From the NCBI RefSeq assembly GCF_010820665.1, contig NZ_JAAIKC010000001.1, positions 434,001 through 498,000 on the forward strand: a DNA stretch of 64,000 bases, read 5' to 3'. A model generated the notes under the pieces. The model was not told the DNA's origin, did not search any database, and saw nothing but the letters and a program-made list of their open reading frames with translations. This DNA comes from Paenibacillus sp. SYP-B3998. GTDB taxonomy: Bacteria > Bacillota > Bacilli > Paenibacillales > NBRC-103111. Below are positions 34,958-43,982 of this stretch, one piece after another; positions within the stretch are counted from its first letter, which is position 1; each line of letters opens with the position of its first letter. The position numbers were made by a program, and so were the translations under genes.

Positions 34958-36400
34958 ATGAAGAACAACTTAAAAGAAGGAAAAGCGATTGTTATTGGCG
35001 GAAGCATTGCTGGATTGCTAAGTGCAAGAGTACTTTCCGATTATTATACGGAAGTTTTCATTGTGGAACGAGATGAGCTTCCCGAAGGACCTGTGAATCG
35101 CGCTGGTACCCCCCACTCTTTTCATCCCCATCGGTTGACACCACGGGCTAAGAAAATTATCGATCGTCTCTTTCCGGGGTACAACGATGATTTACTGGCA
35201 AATGGAGCCTCCTCGTCTTTGAACAAGAGCCTACATATGATGAACGAGCATGGAAGCATCGTTCTGGGGCCAAACGCGCAGAATCACGCAACAAACAGCA
35301 GGGCCTTACTGGAGTGGGTTTTTCGTAAGCGTGTACAAAGGATTTCTAATGTTCATTTCCTTGTTAAGCGAGATGTCCTCGGCTTGCAAGCAACACCTGA
35401 TCGGACACAAGTCACAGGTGTTATTTTGAGAGAAAGGGGAGGATCGGGGAAGACGCAGATACTTTTAGCTGACAGGGTACTGGATACCAGCGGCCGCTCC
35501 TCGCAAATCGTGGAATGGCTGCAGAATCTTGGTTACGATGTGCCCCAGCCAGACCTCCTGAAAGTTGCCCTAGGGTATAGTACTCGTCACTATAAGGTTC
35601 CGCCTGCTATCGCTGAAAACTGGGATACAATTCGCATTGAAGGCGATCCTTCTAAAGGGAGCTATACAGGTGTTTTTTCGATGATTGAAAATCAGCTTGC
35701 AGAAGTGATGCTTTACAGGCCGGGCGGGCAATATCCGCCAACGAAAGTGGAAGATTTCGAGAAGGAGGTTGCTCAACTCGCAAGTCCCCTGATTGCTGAA
35801 GTATTGCAAGGGCTCGAACCGATCGATACCCCTCGTGGCTATCGCCTTCCCGCGTGTTTTCGTCACCACTTTGAGATTATGCAGAGGTGGCCATCCGGCT
35901 TCTTAGTTTTGGGGGATGCGTTCTGTAATTTTGATCCGATATTTGCTCAAGGAATGACGGTCGTTGCGTTGGAAGTGGAAATGCTAGAAGGCTGCCTGCA
36001 AGAGCAGCGTCAAGACCCTAGGTTGGATTTTGAGCGTAATGTAATTCGAAAGATGCAGGAAGTTGTTGAGCCTGCCTGGTGGTTGAATTGCGTTGCGGAT
36101 CTACGTTGGTCCGGTGTAGAATATGTAGGCTCTGAGCCGCTAAGAGGCATAGCTTTTGCCCAAAAATATTTGGATCTATTTCTCAAGCTTGCTATGAGTA
36201 AGGAAAATAGTCAGATGTATGGATTATATTGGCTAGTGTCCTCCGCAAGCATATCGCCGCGTGAATTGATCAACCCACAAATGATTTCCAACATTCTTGC
36301 TGCTGATGGATCAGATGAAGCCAAACAATTTCTTAACGAATTCTTGCAAGGAAATGGTCAATCTTTGGATGACTTTTTGAATCAGATCCTCCCGACTTAA
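34958..36400 (+). CDS. FAD-dependent monooxygenase-like oxidoreductase
   Basis: The 480-residue protein has an N-terminal FAD-binding motif KAIVIGGSIAGLLSARVL (about 9-27), the family motif DRVLDTSGRSSQ and the C-terminal FAD motif FLVLGDAFCNFDPIFAQGM. This is the group of squalene-epoxidase-like and UbiH-like hydroxylases, often in secondary metabolism. HSFHPHRLTPRAKKI near residue 53 is a typical substrate-side segment. It has no signal peptide. Its 3' end overlaps by a few bases with a convergent small gene. The substrate is unknown. Confidence 0.8.
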   Translation: MKNNLKEGKAIVIGGSIAGLLSARVLSDYYTEVFIVERDELPEGPVNRAGTPHSFHPHRLTPRAKKIIDRLFPGYNDDLLANGASSSLNKSLHMMNEHGSIVLGPNAQNHATNSRALLEWVFRKRVQRISNVHFLVKRDVLGLQATPDRTQVTGVILRERGGSGKTQILLADRVLDTSGRSSQIVEWLQNLGYDVPQPDLLKVALGYSTRHYKVPPAIAENWDTIRIEGDPSKGSYTGVFSMIENQLAEVMLYRPGGQYPPTKVEDFEKEVAQLASPLIAEVLQGLEPIDTPRGYRLPACFRHHFEIMQRWPSGFLVLGDAFCNFDPIFAQGMTVVALEVEMLEGCLQEQRQDPRLDFERNVIRKMQEVVEPAWWLNCVADLRWSGVEYVGSEPLRGIAFAQKYLDLFLKLAMSKENSQMYGLYWLVSSASISPRELINPQMISNILAADGSDEAKQFLNEFLQGNGQSLDDFLNQILPT

Positions 36401-36708
36401 TCATACTTCTCATCGTCAATCCGGCTCGTATGTTCAAGGATGAGCTCGGCTTCGGTTTCGAAATTCAAATGTAGAGGTGCAGGTAGCTTATTAAGAATAT
36501 GCTTAATTAACGTTAATTTAAGCAGTTCATCCAGTGTCTGAGGTCGTTGATCTAAGGCATTTACCCATTCCCGGACTGCGTCGATAAATTGATAAAAAGA
36601 AGATTCAAATTCATCCGCGGTGGATTCTGCTTCACTTTGTCCTGACCCCGACATCATGTTCCAATTTCTTAGAGTGACTTCTAGAGCCTCCTCAACTTTC
36701 ACATTCAT
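36397..36708 (-). CDS. small acidic hypothetical protein
   Basis: The 103-residue, helical and acidic product matches no family I know. AGGAGGTTACCCT directly before the ATG supports translation. It ends inside the stop codon region of the convergent monooxygenase gene, so the two transcripts overlap at their 3' ends and no terminator separates them. It has no membrane segment. Confidence 0.65.
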   Translation of the reverse strand: MNVKVEEALEVTLRNWNMMSGSGQSEAESTADEFESSFYQFIDAVREWVNALDQRPQTLDELLKLTLIKHILNKLPAPLHLNFETEAELILEHTSRIDDEKYD

Positions 36709-36820
36709 AGGGTAACCTCCTGAGTTGAAAACGGTATATGATTTAAAATGATAACTTGTTTTATTGTGCTAGTAAAGGCGATTCAATCAAGGATGGAATC
36801 AATTCCCACCCGTTAAAAAG

Positions 36821-36857
36821 AGAAGAGACCTTCCGTAGTTGGAGGGTCTCTTCTTAT
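36821..36857 (-). terminator. intrinsic terminator of stalk-domain gene
   Basis: AGAAGAGACC pairs with GGTCTCTTCT, with TTCC/GGA continuing the stem. It lies just downstream of the gene at 36881 and can work both ways. Confidence 0.7.
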
Positions 36858-36880
36858 TTTCTTAATCCTAATGGTTTGAG

Positions 36881-37924
36881 CTATTTTTGCGTTAATTCAA
36901 CAACGATTTTCCATGCATGACCGATTGGCGGCAAGCTTTTTGTCATGGCTGGCTGATAAAAGCCTACAACCTTAACTCCCTTAACAAGTGTGCTTTTTTC
37001 GACGGTTTCCCCAGCGTTGTTGATGAAAGAGGTTCCGTTTGTAAGCTGCAGGATCACTTCGCTTGGTGATTGATCATTTAAGCCAGTTCCTTTAATCAAA
37101 AGACTGGTGCTGCCGTCAGTATTGCTTCGCACTTCTTCAATTGTACCAGATGTGCCTAGCAGATCAGCCTGCTTCTTAGCGTCCAATACAGTAATTTTGT
37201 ACGTAGGCGTTTGAGGCGGCAAGCTGAGCGTAGCAGCCATGGAGTGTTCGGCTTCAACAGTTAGACCGATATGTAGATCGGAGAGGTTAAGCTTAGTACC
37301 GTCAGCCATTTGATAAACGGTATCTTTTCCTACATTTAGCACGATTCCATCCATGCCTACGCCTTTAATTTGTACAGAGGCATAGTTGCCCGAATTTTTG
37401 ATAGCTGTGATAACGCCTTTTTCTATCATGGTTTTCTGTTGTTCTTCCAGCGAAATTGCAACAGAGTTGCCTTCTGTTGTAACCGTGCCATGTAGTACTT
37501 TACTAACAAAGGATGCAGGCACATACAATTTGTTGTCTAACAATTCAGGCGCTGTACCGAGGGTTGTTAACATTTTATTGATGCTATAGCGATCTTCACC
37601 TGTCTTTACAGTGGTGAAGAGGTTCTTTTTCGTTAAATCGACAGAAAGACTCTCTTGATTCCAAACCAAAGTAAATCCTAAGTTTTCTGCAACCGTGCGA
37701 AGAGGAAGCATAGGCTCTGTGCCACCTGATTTTTGAAAGCCCTTCTCTGTCACCGCTTCACCGTTAATTTGGATAGAAATTGGCAATGTGGTAGATTGAG
37801 AAGTAGTGACGGGTACGACTGTATTCGTTTGTTGTAAATCATTCGTTGCAGCGTAAGCAGCGCCGGTAGTCATCAGTGTGGACAAAGCTAGAACAGTGAA
37901 GCTTTTTTTCATTATGGGATTCAT
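36881..37924 (-). CDS. secreted stalk-domain protein
   Basis: The 347-residue protein has a signal peptide (about 1-29, cut near AYA). A copper amine oxidase N-terminal-like domain follows (about 48-155: ISIQINGEAVTEKGFQK, MLPLRTVAENLGFTLVWN, LYVPASFVSKVL). The C-terminal 190 residues contain two similar beta repeats (KGVITAIKNSGNYASVQIKG and SGTIEEVRSNTDGSTSLLIK), which look like a duplicated OB-like or S1-like fold. It probably acts in the cell envelope. GAGAGGA lies nine bases before ATG. The function is unknown. Confidence 0.78.
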   Translation of the reverse strand: MNPIMKKSFTVLALSTLMTTGAAYAATNDLQQTNTVVPVTTSQSTTLPISIQINGEAVTEKGFQKSGGTEPMLPLRTVAENLGFTLVWNQESLSVDLTKKNLFTTVKTGEDRYSINKMLTTLGTAPELLDNKLYVPASFVSKVLHGTVTTEGNSVAISLEEQQKTMIEKGVITAIKNSGNYASVQIKGVGMDGIVLNVGKDTVYQMADGTKLNLSDLHIGLTVEAEHSMAATLSLPPQTPTYKITVLDAKKQADLLGTSGTIEEVRSNTDGSTSLLIKGTGLNDQSPSEVILQLTNGTSFINNAGETVEKSTLVKGVKVVGFYQPAMTKSLPPIGHAWKIVVELTQK

Positions 37925-38166
37925 GATAGTAATTCCTCTCTGAAGTCAGTTTTGATGTTGCTTGCAAAGTTATTAACGAAGTAGTCTGTAATTATGTTGC
38001 AGAATGCAATTATTTTAATGGCAAGCTGTGGATTATTTGTTGTTTATGTTTCAAATAGTAGATGCGCTAACTTGAAGAAAATGAATGACTATGGTAAATT
38101 AGCTGGAAATATCTTCATGGTTCAGATTGTTTATGTGCATACAAATTTTTATGAGGAGACTGTCCG

Positions 38167-38868
38167 ATGTATCGCATTATGATTGTGGAAGACGATCCGA
38201 AAATTGCTGAATTACTGCAATCCTATATAACCAAGTATGGCGATGAAGGGGTTATCGTTAGTGACTTTGAACATGTGCTCGATAAGTTTCAAGAGACTCA
38301 AGTACATGTCGTGTTGATGGATATTAATCTGCCAAGTTTTGATGGATTTTATTGGTGTCGTCAAATTCGCACAGTTTCGACTTGTCCGATTATTTTCATT
38401 TCAGCGCGAAACGGCGAGATGGATCAGGTAAGGGCAATTGAAAACGGAGGAGACGATTATATAACGAAACCGTTTCACTATGAGGTTGTCATGGCCAAAA
38501 TTCGTAGTCAACTTCGACGTGTGTATGGGGATTATGCCGCTAAGATGAAGGAGCGGACTGTGGAAAATGCCGGGATTATCCTCTATCCAGAAAGAATGGA
38601 ACTCCATTTAAAGGATAAAATGGTTCCGTTGACGAGGAAGGAAACGATTTTGATGGAAACCTTAATTGAACGCTGTCAGCGGATCGTTAGCCGAGAAACA
38701 ATTCTCGAAAAGCTCTGGGACGATGACACCTTTGTCGATGATAATACACTTAGCGTAAATATGACGCGCATCCGCAAGAAAATGGCGGAACTGGGGATTG
38801 AGGATGCGTTAGAAACGATACGTGGTGTCGGTTACCGGCTTAGCGCAAAGTGGCAGGATAAGGAGTAG
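38167..38868 (+). CDS. BceR-like response regulator
   Basis: The 233-residue OmpR-type regulator has receiver Asp in VVLMDINLPSFDGFYWC (about 54), Lys in YITKPFHYEVV and a C-terminal winged helix (MVPLTRKETILMETL … ETIRGVGYRL). The receiver and its YWCRQIR helix are closest to regulators of Bce-type peptide-antibiotic modules. The next gene, two bases on, is the matching kinase, and the BceAB-type transporter lies 1.5 kb downstream. Confidence 0.9.
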   Translation: MYRIMIVEDDPKIAELLQSYITKYGDEGVIVSDFEHVLDKFQETQVHVVLMDINLPSFDGFYWCRQIRTVSTCPIIFISARNGEMDQVRAIENGGDDYITKPFHYEVVMAKIRSQLRRVYGDYAAKMKERTVENAGIILYPERMELHLKDKMVPLTRKETILMETLIERCQRIVSRETILEKLWDDDTFVDDNTLSVNMTRIRKKMAELGIEDALETIRGVGYRLSAKWQDKE

Positions 38869-38870
38869 TC

Positions 38871-39857
38871 ATGAAATTATTTCTGCGTGAACAAGTGCCT
38901 TTGCTTATATTTACGATTGTGCAATTATTCGTGGTTTTACTTGTATTTTGGTTTGATGGGTATAATCGACTTTCGACCGCCTTATATGCCGTTTTTTTAG
39001 GCGTATGTATGTTGATTGTCTTTCTCGTCTATCGGTTTCTTAGTCATCGTGCTTTCTATAAGCGGCTATCTCATCCGCCAGCGATGTTAAATGAAACGAT
39101 AGAACCGTTTGAAAGCACGCCGTTACCCACCGCGCTGCACGAATTGTTAACAGCGCAATATGGGCATTACGCGAGCCAATTGAAATCATGGGAACACAAA
39201 CATCAAAAGCATGTGACCTTCATGAATCATTGGGTACATCAGATGAAGACGCCATTATCGGTTATTGAATTAATAACGGATGATGGTGACGATCCAAGGC
39301 TGGAAAGCATATCCGAAGAGGCAGATCGGATCCGGCAAGGGCTGGAAATGGTGTTATATATGGCTAGATTGGAGACATTCGAGCAAGACTTTCATGTCGA
39401 TCAAGTATCGTTAAAGGAACTTGTCAACGAGGTGATACATATAAATAAACGGCTATTCATTCGCAGTTACGTGTACCCTGAAATCCACGTGGATGCTATA
39501 TTCTCGGTGAATACCGACGCGAAATGGCTCCGTTTCATTCTCCAACAGTTAGTATCCAACGCGATTAAATATTCAGAGGGCAGCCGAGAGAACGTGACGG
39601 TGAGCGTTAGTTCGCAAGGTAGGGCCGTTATACTAGAAATACGGGATCGGGGTGTTGGTATTCCGGCTTCGGACATAGCGCGTGTATGTAATCCTTTCTT
39701 TACGGGCGAAAATGGCCGAGCATTCAAAGAGTCCACAGGAATGGGGCTTTACCTCGTCAAAGAAGTGCTGGATAAATTGAATCACGAATTCCAAATTGAA
39801 TCCGTTGTTGGCAAAGGAACGACGGTACGCGTTATTTTCCCTTATGCTGCCGAGTAA
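38871..39857 (+). CDS. BceS-like intramembrane-sensing histidine kinase
   Basis: The 328-residue kinase has two close transmembrane helices (about 11-29 and 36-55) with almost no external loop, the hallmark of Bce-type kinases that sense through their ABC transporter. The dimerisation motif is MNHWVHQMKTPLSVIELI, with the His; the ATPase motifs are LVSNAIKYS, IRDRGVGIPASD and STGMGLYLVKEVL. It is translated together with the regulator two bases upstream. Confidence 0.9.
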   Translation: MKLFLREQVPLLIFTIVQLFVVLLVFWFDGYNRLSTALYAVFLGVCMLIVFLVYRFLSHRAFYKRLSHPPAMLNETIEPFESTPLPTALHELLTAQYGHYASQLKSWEHKHQKHVTFMNHWVHQMKTPLSVIELITDDGDDPRLESISEEADRIRQGLEMVLYMARLETFEQDFHVDQVSLKELVNEVIHINKRLFIRSYVYPEIHVDAIFSVNTDAKWLRFILQQLVSNAIKYSEGSRENVTVSVSSQGRAVILEIRDRGVGIPASDIARVCNPFFTGENGRAFKESTGMGLYLVKEVLDKLNHEFQIESVVGKGTTVRVIFPYAAE

Positions 39858-40031
39858 AAGTGGCTATCCTAGAAGGGTATTAGCGAATTTATTATGTATT
39901 TTGGTGAACGAAGATTACCCCTAGTGGTAGTGAATACAAGATTAGTCATATACGTCAAATCTAAAAAGGACCGTCAGGATGATCTTCGCTGACAGGTTAG
40001 CAAAAAGAGAAGTAGAAGGCAGCTCAAAGCA

Positions 40032-40158
40032 GAACAAAAAAGGGGATGGGTATGGGGTGGAGAAGCGATAGCGGCCGCCTTTAAAGTCGTGTTCACACCA
40101 CCTTGTAAATTCAAGGAACACGACTTTAACAGCGGTTGGAACCCCATACCCAATCCCC
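40032..40158. repeat. 127-nt three-stem inverted repeat (possible structured RNA or MITE)
   Basis: The outer arms pair over 16 bp with one bulge (40032-40047 with 40142-40158, GGGTATGGGG/CCCCATACCC). The middle pairs GCCGC with GCGGT. The inner stem is 14 bp perfect (TTAAAGTCGTGTTC 40081-40094 with 40116-40129). A small stem closes the loop. No coding frame explains it. Confidence 0.6.
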
Positions 40159-40191
40159 TCTCCATGCATAAACATATGGGTTTAGACAAGG

Positions 40192-40213
40192 ACGCCGTTA
40201 GGCGTTTTTTTAA
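40192..40213 (+). terminator. short intrinsic terminator
   Basis: ACGCC-GTTA-GGCGT followed by T7, 34 bases after the long inverted repeat. Confidence 0.6.
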
Positions 40214-40347
40214 ATCCTGCCGCCAACCTTACAAAGTTGTTAGGTAAATGAAAGGCTTTGTCATATGAAAAAAGATAAGGCTAGTTTAGACTGAAACAAG
40301 AACGCGCGGTACTTGTGGAAAGATAACTAAAGGTAAGGAGAATGACC

Positions 40348-41118
40348 ATGGATATTTTAAAAGTGAGTAAGTTGAATAAGATTTACCCGGGAAAGGTTGC
40401 CTATGAAGCGCTTTCCAATATTGATATGACAATTAGCAAAGGTGAATTTGTAGGCATTATGGGGCCGTCAGGAAGCGGAAAAACAACCTTGTTGAATCTG
40501 GTTTCAACCATCGATTCCCCCTCTTCGGGAGAGATCTGGATTCAAGGAGAGAATCCGCATCGATTATCAGCGGAAAAGCTTGCTTTTTTTCGGCGTCGTG
40601 AATTGGGGTTTGTTTTTCAGTCGTTTAATCTTCTCCATACCTTAACGGTAAAAGAGAACATTATTCTCCCGCTGACCTTGGATGGTAAGGATATCAAGGA
40701 AATGAATAGGCGAGTAGAAGCTATTGCAGAGAAATTGGGGATCGTTCCCATCTTAAATAAGCGCACTTATGAAATTTCTGGCGGACAGGCGCAGCGAACA
40801 GCTATCGCTCGTGCGCTGATTCATAGTCCCAAATTAGTGCTTGCGGATGAACCTACAGGCAACTTAGATTCAAAATCCGCTCGTGATGTCATGGAGCTAT
40901 TAGCCAAATTGAATCGAGAAGAGGATGCCACAATGATGCTTGTGACGCATGACGCGATGGCGGCCAGTTATTGTGATCGCGTCATTTTCATTAAAGACGG
41001 ACAACTCTACAATGAAATACACCGCGGTGACAATCGATCTTCTTTTTATCAGAAAATCATGAATGTGCTGTCGTTATTGGGAGGGAATGGACATGAACTT
41101 CCGACAATTCGCGTTTAA
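40348..41118 (+). CDS. BceA-like ABC ATPase
   Basis: The 256-residue protein has Walker A GPSGSGKTT (about 37-45), Q-loop VFQSFNLLHTLTVKENI, signature YEISGGQAQRTAIARAL and Walker B LVLADEPTGNLDS. It is close to BceA/MacB-type ATPases. ATG 40348 has the right spacing (8) from AAGGAG; ATG 40342 is too close. It overlaps the permease start. With the permease it should remove peptide antibiotics from lipid II-cycle intermediates and signal to the kinase upstream. Confidence 0.92.
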   Translation: MDILKVSKLNKIYPGKVAYEALSNIDMTISKGEFVGIMGPSGSGKTTLLNLVSTIDSPSSGEIWIQGENPHRLSAEKLAFFRRRELGFVFQSFNLLHTLTVKENIILPLTLDGKDIKEMNRRVEAIAEKLGIVPILNKRTYEISGGQAQRTAIARALIHSPKLVLADEPTGNLDSKSARDVMELLAKLNREEDATMMLVTHDAMAASYCDRVIFIKDGQLYNEIHRGDNRSSFYQKIMNVLSLLGGNGHELPTIRV

Positions 41119-43012
41119 TAATATCCTCCGAAATAAACGTGCGTATATGGCCTACTTCTTGAGCAGCGCCTTCTCGGTTATGATTTTTTTCACTTATGCA
41201 CTGTTGTTGTTTCATCCTAATTTACAAGGCGAGCTGGCTTCAAGCAGCGCAACATTGAGTATTTTAGCAACAATGGGCATGAAAGTTTCGCAGTACTTAA
41301 TATTTATATTTTCATTCTTCTTTCTGCTCTATTCAGTGAGCGCATTTCTCAAAATGCGAAAAAAAGAGTTTGGGATTCTGATGCTGCTTGGAATTTCACC
41401 CAAACAACTAAATAAGCTTGTATTCATCGAGAATATGTTCATTGGGATTGCATCCATAATGTCAGGCGTTGTTATTGGGTTGATTTTTTCCAAGCTGATT
41501 TTATTAATTAGCGCAAGCGTCCTCTTCATTCAGAAGGGATTGCCTTTTTATGTGCCGATACAAGCGGTTTGGATGACTGGGGGATCGTTCTTTCTACTCT
41601 TTCTTGTGATTTCGTTATTTACAGCTAGATTAGGAAAGCGGGTGCAGTTGGTTGAGCTTATGCAATCAGAAGATAGACCGAAGCCGGAACCTAAATCGTC
41701 TATCTTACTAGCATTGCTAGCGATAACGCTTATCGGATTAGGGTATGCAGTCGTGTTTTTTGTTGTACTAGAGAAGGCATTTTCACTAGTACTCCTAACT
41801 GTAGGGGTAGCACTGGTCGTGTTAGGAACCTATTTCTTATTCACCCAATTGAGTGTGCATGTTATTCGAGCCTTAAAAAAGAACGAACGTCTGTTTTTCA
41901 GAAAAACTAATGTATTGACCTTATCTGAATTGACGTATCGCATGAAAGATAATGCGATTATGTTCTTTATCGTAGCTACTGTATTGGCCGTTGCATTCAC
42001 GGGAATGGGGAGTTGTTTGGCCCTCGCAAATCCGGGTCTGGCCCAAATGATGAACCCGTATGCCTTCACCTATGTCTCCACCCAGAAGAATCAGCAAGAC
42101 AGTGCTCATCTTCTAGCAATCAAACAGCAGCTGAAGGACGCTAACTTCGCTTATCGAATGGGTTCGGCTCTTCCGAAATATACGGAAAACGGGTTAACTG
42201 TTGTGAAGTTAACCGATTTTAATAGTCTTGCCGAAGCGCAAGGTTACCCAAAGGAAATGCTAAGTAGCGATGACGAAATCATCTATACGCCAGCAAACAT
42301 GACGGAAAAACAAGAGTTCTCCAAGCACGGGAAGGTGCCTGTTTCCGTTCCCTTCCGGCAAGGTAAGATGGAGATCAATTTGCAAGTAAAGAAGGCTGTT
42401 CCTTATGTGGTCCTGCCTAATGCGGAGAGAACCATTGTTGTTACCGATTCGTTGTATGACAAGCTGCCTGCAGATGCGGAAATGCATCATTTGCAAACTT
42501 CTTATTACTTCATTGTAGAAAATTGGAAGGATACTCAAGAAGTATCCCAAAAGCTAAAGGAAATTATCAAGGAAGATGTTGATAGTCAATATCATTTCCG
42601 AGCTCTTGTTTTCGAGTGGATTACGACCAAACAACAAAATGGTATTTTGTTAATGGTCAGTGTATTGGTAGGCATTGTATTCTTCACATTTGCAGCAAGC
42701 TTCATCTATTTCCGCCTGTATGCGGATATGGAACGTGACGAGCGGCAATACCAAATGATTTCCAAAATCGGTTTAACTAAAAAAGAGCTAAGGAAAATCG
42801 TTACGGGGCAGCTTCTGCTGATGTTTTTCCTGCCAATTGTGATGGCAATCATTCACAGTGGAGTTGCCTTTGCAGCTTTACAGCAGCTTATCGATTATTC
42901 AGTCGTGAACAGCTCGATCACTATTTTCGCGTCCTTTGTAGCCGTTCAACTCATCTACTACTTCATTTATCGTTGGTGTTATTTGCAGCATTTATACCAG
43001 AAGATGGTCTGA
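41093..43012 (+). CDS. BceB-like ABC permease
   Basis: The 639-residue permease has ten transmembrane helices in the 4+4+2 type layout. A large extracellular domain of about 200 residues (about 310-510) lies between helices 7 and 8, and recognises the antibiotic in BceB proteins. It starts MNFRQFAFNNILRNKRAYMA, the typical N-terminus, and has FLKMRKKEFGILMLLGIS as FtsX-like coupling loop. GGGAGGG lies seven bases upstream, and it overlaps the ATPase gene by 26 bases. Confidence 0.92.
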   Translation: MNFRQFAFNNILRNKRAYMAYFLSSAFSVMIFFTYALLLFHPNLQGELASSSATLSILATMGMKVSQYLIFIFSFFFLLYSVSAFLKMRKKEFGILMLLGISPKQLNKLVFIENMFIGIASIMSGVVIGLIFSKLILLISASVLFIQKGLPFYVPIQAVWMTGGSFFLLFLVISLFTARLGKRVQLVELMQSEDRPKPEPKSSILLALLAITLIGLGYAVVFFVVLEKAFSLVLLTVGVALVVLGTYFLFTQLSVHVIRALKKNERLFFRKTNVLTLSELTYRMKDNAIMFFIVATVLAVAFTGMGSCLALANPGLAQMMNPYAFTYVSTQKNQQDSAHLLAIKQQLKDANFAYRMGSALPKYTENGLTVVKLTDFNSLAEAQGYPKEMLSSDDEIIYTPANMTEKQEFSKHGKVPVSVPFRQGKMEINLQVKKAVPYVVLPNAERTIVVTDSLYDKLPADAEMHHLQTSYYFIVENWKDTQEVSQKLKEIIKEDVDSQYHFRALVFEWITTKQQNGILLMVSVLVGIVFFTFAASFIYFRLYADMERDERQYQMISKIGLTKKELRKIVTGQLLLMFFLPIVMAIIHSGVAFAALQQLIDYSVVNSSITIFASFVAVQLIYYFIYRWCYLQHLYQKMV

Positions 43013-43129
43013 TTCCGGTTTACAAGGGTTACAAGCGATACAAGGTTTGCCGTAAAGTCCCTTCCAAGGTAAAATATTTATTAACGGTAAAAGCAGTTGC
43101 GATCTGCTAAGAGGGGACTTCAAACGGAT

Positions 43130-43765
43130 ATGAAAATAGAAACGCCGAAAATGCCAAAGAATCTGTCTAACCGGATAGCATTCGAACACCGGATAGAATC
43201 AGAAGATGAGTTCAGTCTGGGAATGATTAGCGATTGTACAATTGAAGACCAGAGGGCTCATAAGGTCTCGTTTGAGAAGGTCATCTTTCAAAATGTCACG
43301 TTCACAGATACAGCATTGACGGATATTGAGTTCACCGATGTCATTTTCGAAAAATGCGATCTGTCCAACGTTAATTTTAATGGAGCAACCATTCATCGAA
43401 CCGAGTTTAGGAACTGCAAAATTATAGGTATCGATTTGATGGGGGCAACGTTAAGAAATGTTCTTTTTGACCATTGCTTGGGGGACTATGCGACTTTTCG
43501 TTTTTCCAATTTCAAGCAGGTCATTTTTCAAGACTGCTCCTTAGTAAGCGCGGATCTATATACGTGCACCTTGCAGAAGGTAGATTTTAACGCTACGAAT
43601 ATAGATCGTGCTCAACTATCGAGCACGAAGCTAGACGGAATTGACTTAAGCGATTGTGCCTTCATGCAATTAGGGGTAGGTGTTGAGGATTTGCAAGGAT
43701 GTATCATTTCACGGGGACAGGCGTCTGTCTTTGCAGAGCTCTTTGGCCTAGTGGTTAAAGAATAA
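43130..43765 (+). CDS. pentapeptide-repeat protein
   Basis: The 211-residue protein carries about 25 tandem A(D/N)LXX-like repeats from about residue 35 (VSFEKVIFQNVTFTDTALTD on), which should form a right-handed quadrilateral beta-helix. The length and the two-domain break near residue 120 are like Qnr/McbG DNA-mimic proteins that shield gyrase, but I cannot prove that role. ATG 43130 is far (13) from GAGGGG; a TTG at 43097 precedes it. It follows BceB by 117 bases on the same strand and ends at a terminator. Confidence 0.8.
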   Translation: MKIETPKMPKNLSNRIAFEHRIESEDEFSLGMISDCTIEDQRAHKVSFEKVIFQNVTFTDTALTDIEFTDVIFEKCDLSNVNFNGATIHRTEFRNCKIIGIDLMGATLRNVLFDHCLGDYATFRFSNFKQVIFQDCSLVSADLYTCTLQKVDFNATNIDRAQLSSTKLDGIDLSDCAFMQLGVGVEDLQGCIISRGQASVFAELFGLVVKE

Positions 43766-43795
43766 GCGGAATTGCATAGGTTGAAAATAACCCCA

Positions 43796-43841
43796 AAGGG
43801 TAAATCGAGTGTAGATTTTCATGCTCGATTTACCCTTTTTT
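43796..43841 (+). terminator. intrinsic terminator
   Basis: AAGGGTAAATCGAG pairs perfectly with CTCGATTTACCCTT, then T tract. Confidence 0.85.
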
Positions 43842-43982
43842 GCGTTGTATTTGGGGAGCAAGGGAACGAAGAAGCAACATATAATCTTCACGTCTAATTA
43901 ACACTCGGATAACACTAGCTTGTTATTGTTGAATTGTTGTAAGAAGGTTTCGAGTTTAGATACGCAAATTGGAGGTTCTCGA

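Noticed and set aside
37994..38182. 62-codon frame before the BceR-like gene
   Set aside because: No ribosome site and it overlaps the start of the regulator; likely chance.
40263..40296. Additional copy of the array motif (tagtttagactg) before the BceA-like gene
   Set aside because: Only TTTAGACTG matches; the GAAAATAAAG part is missing.
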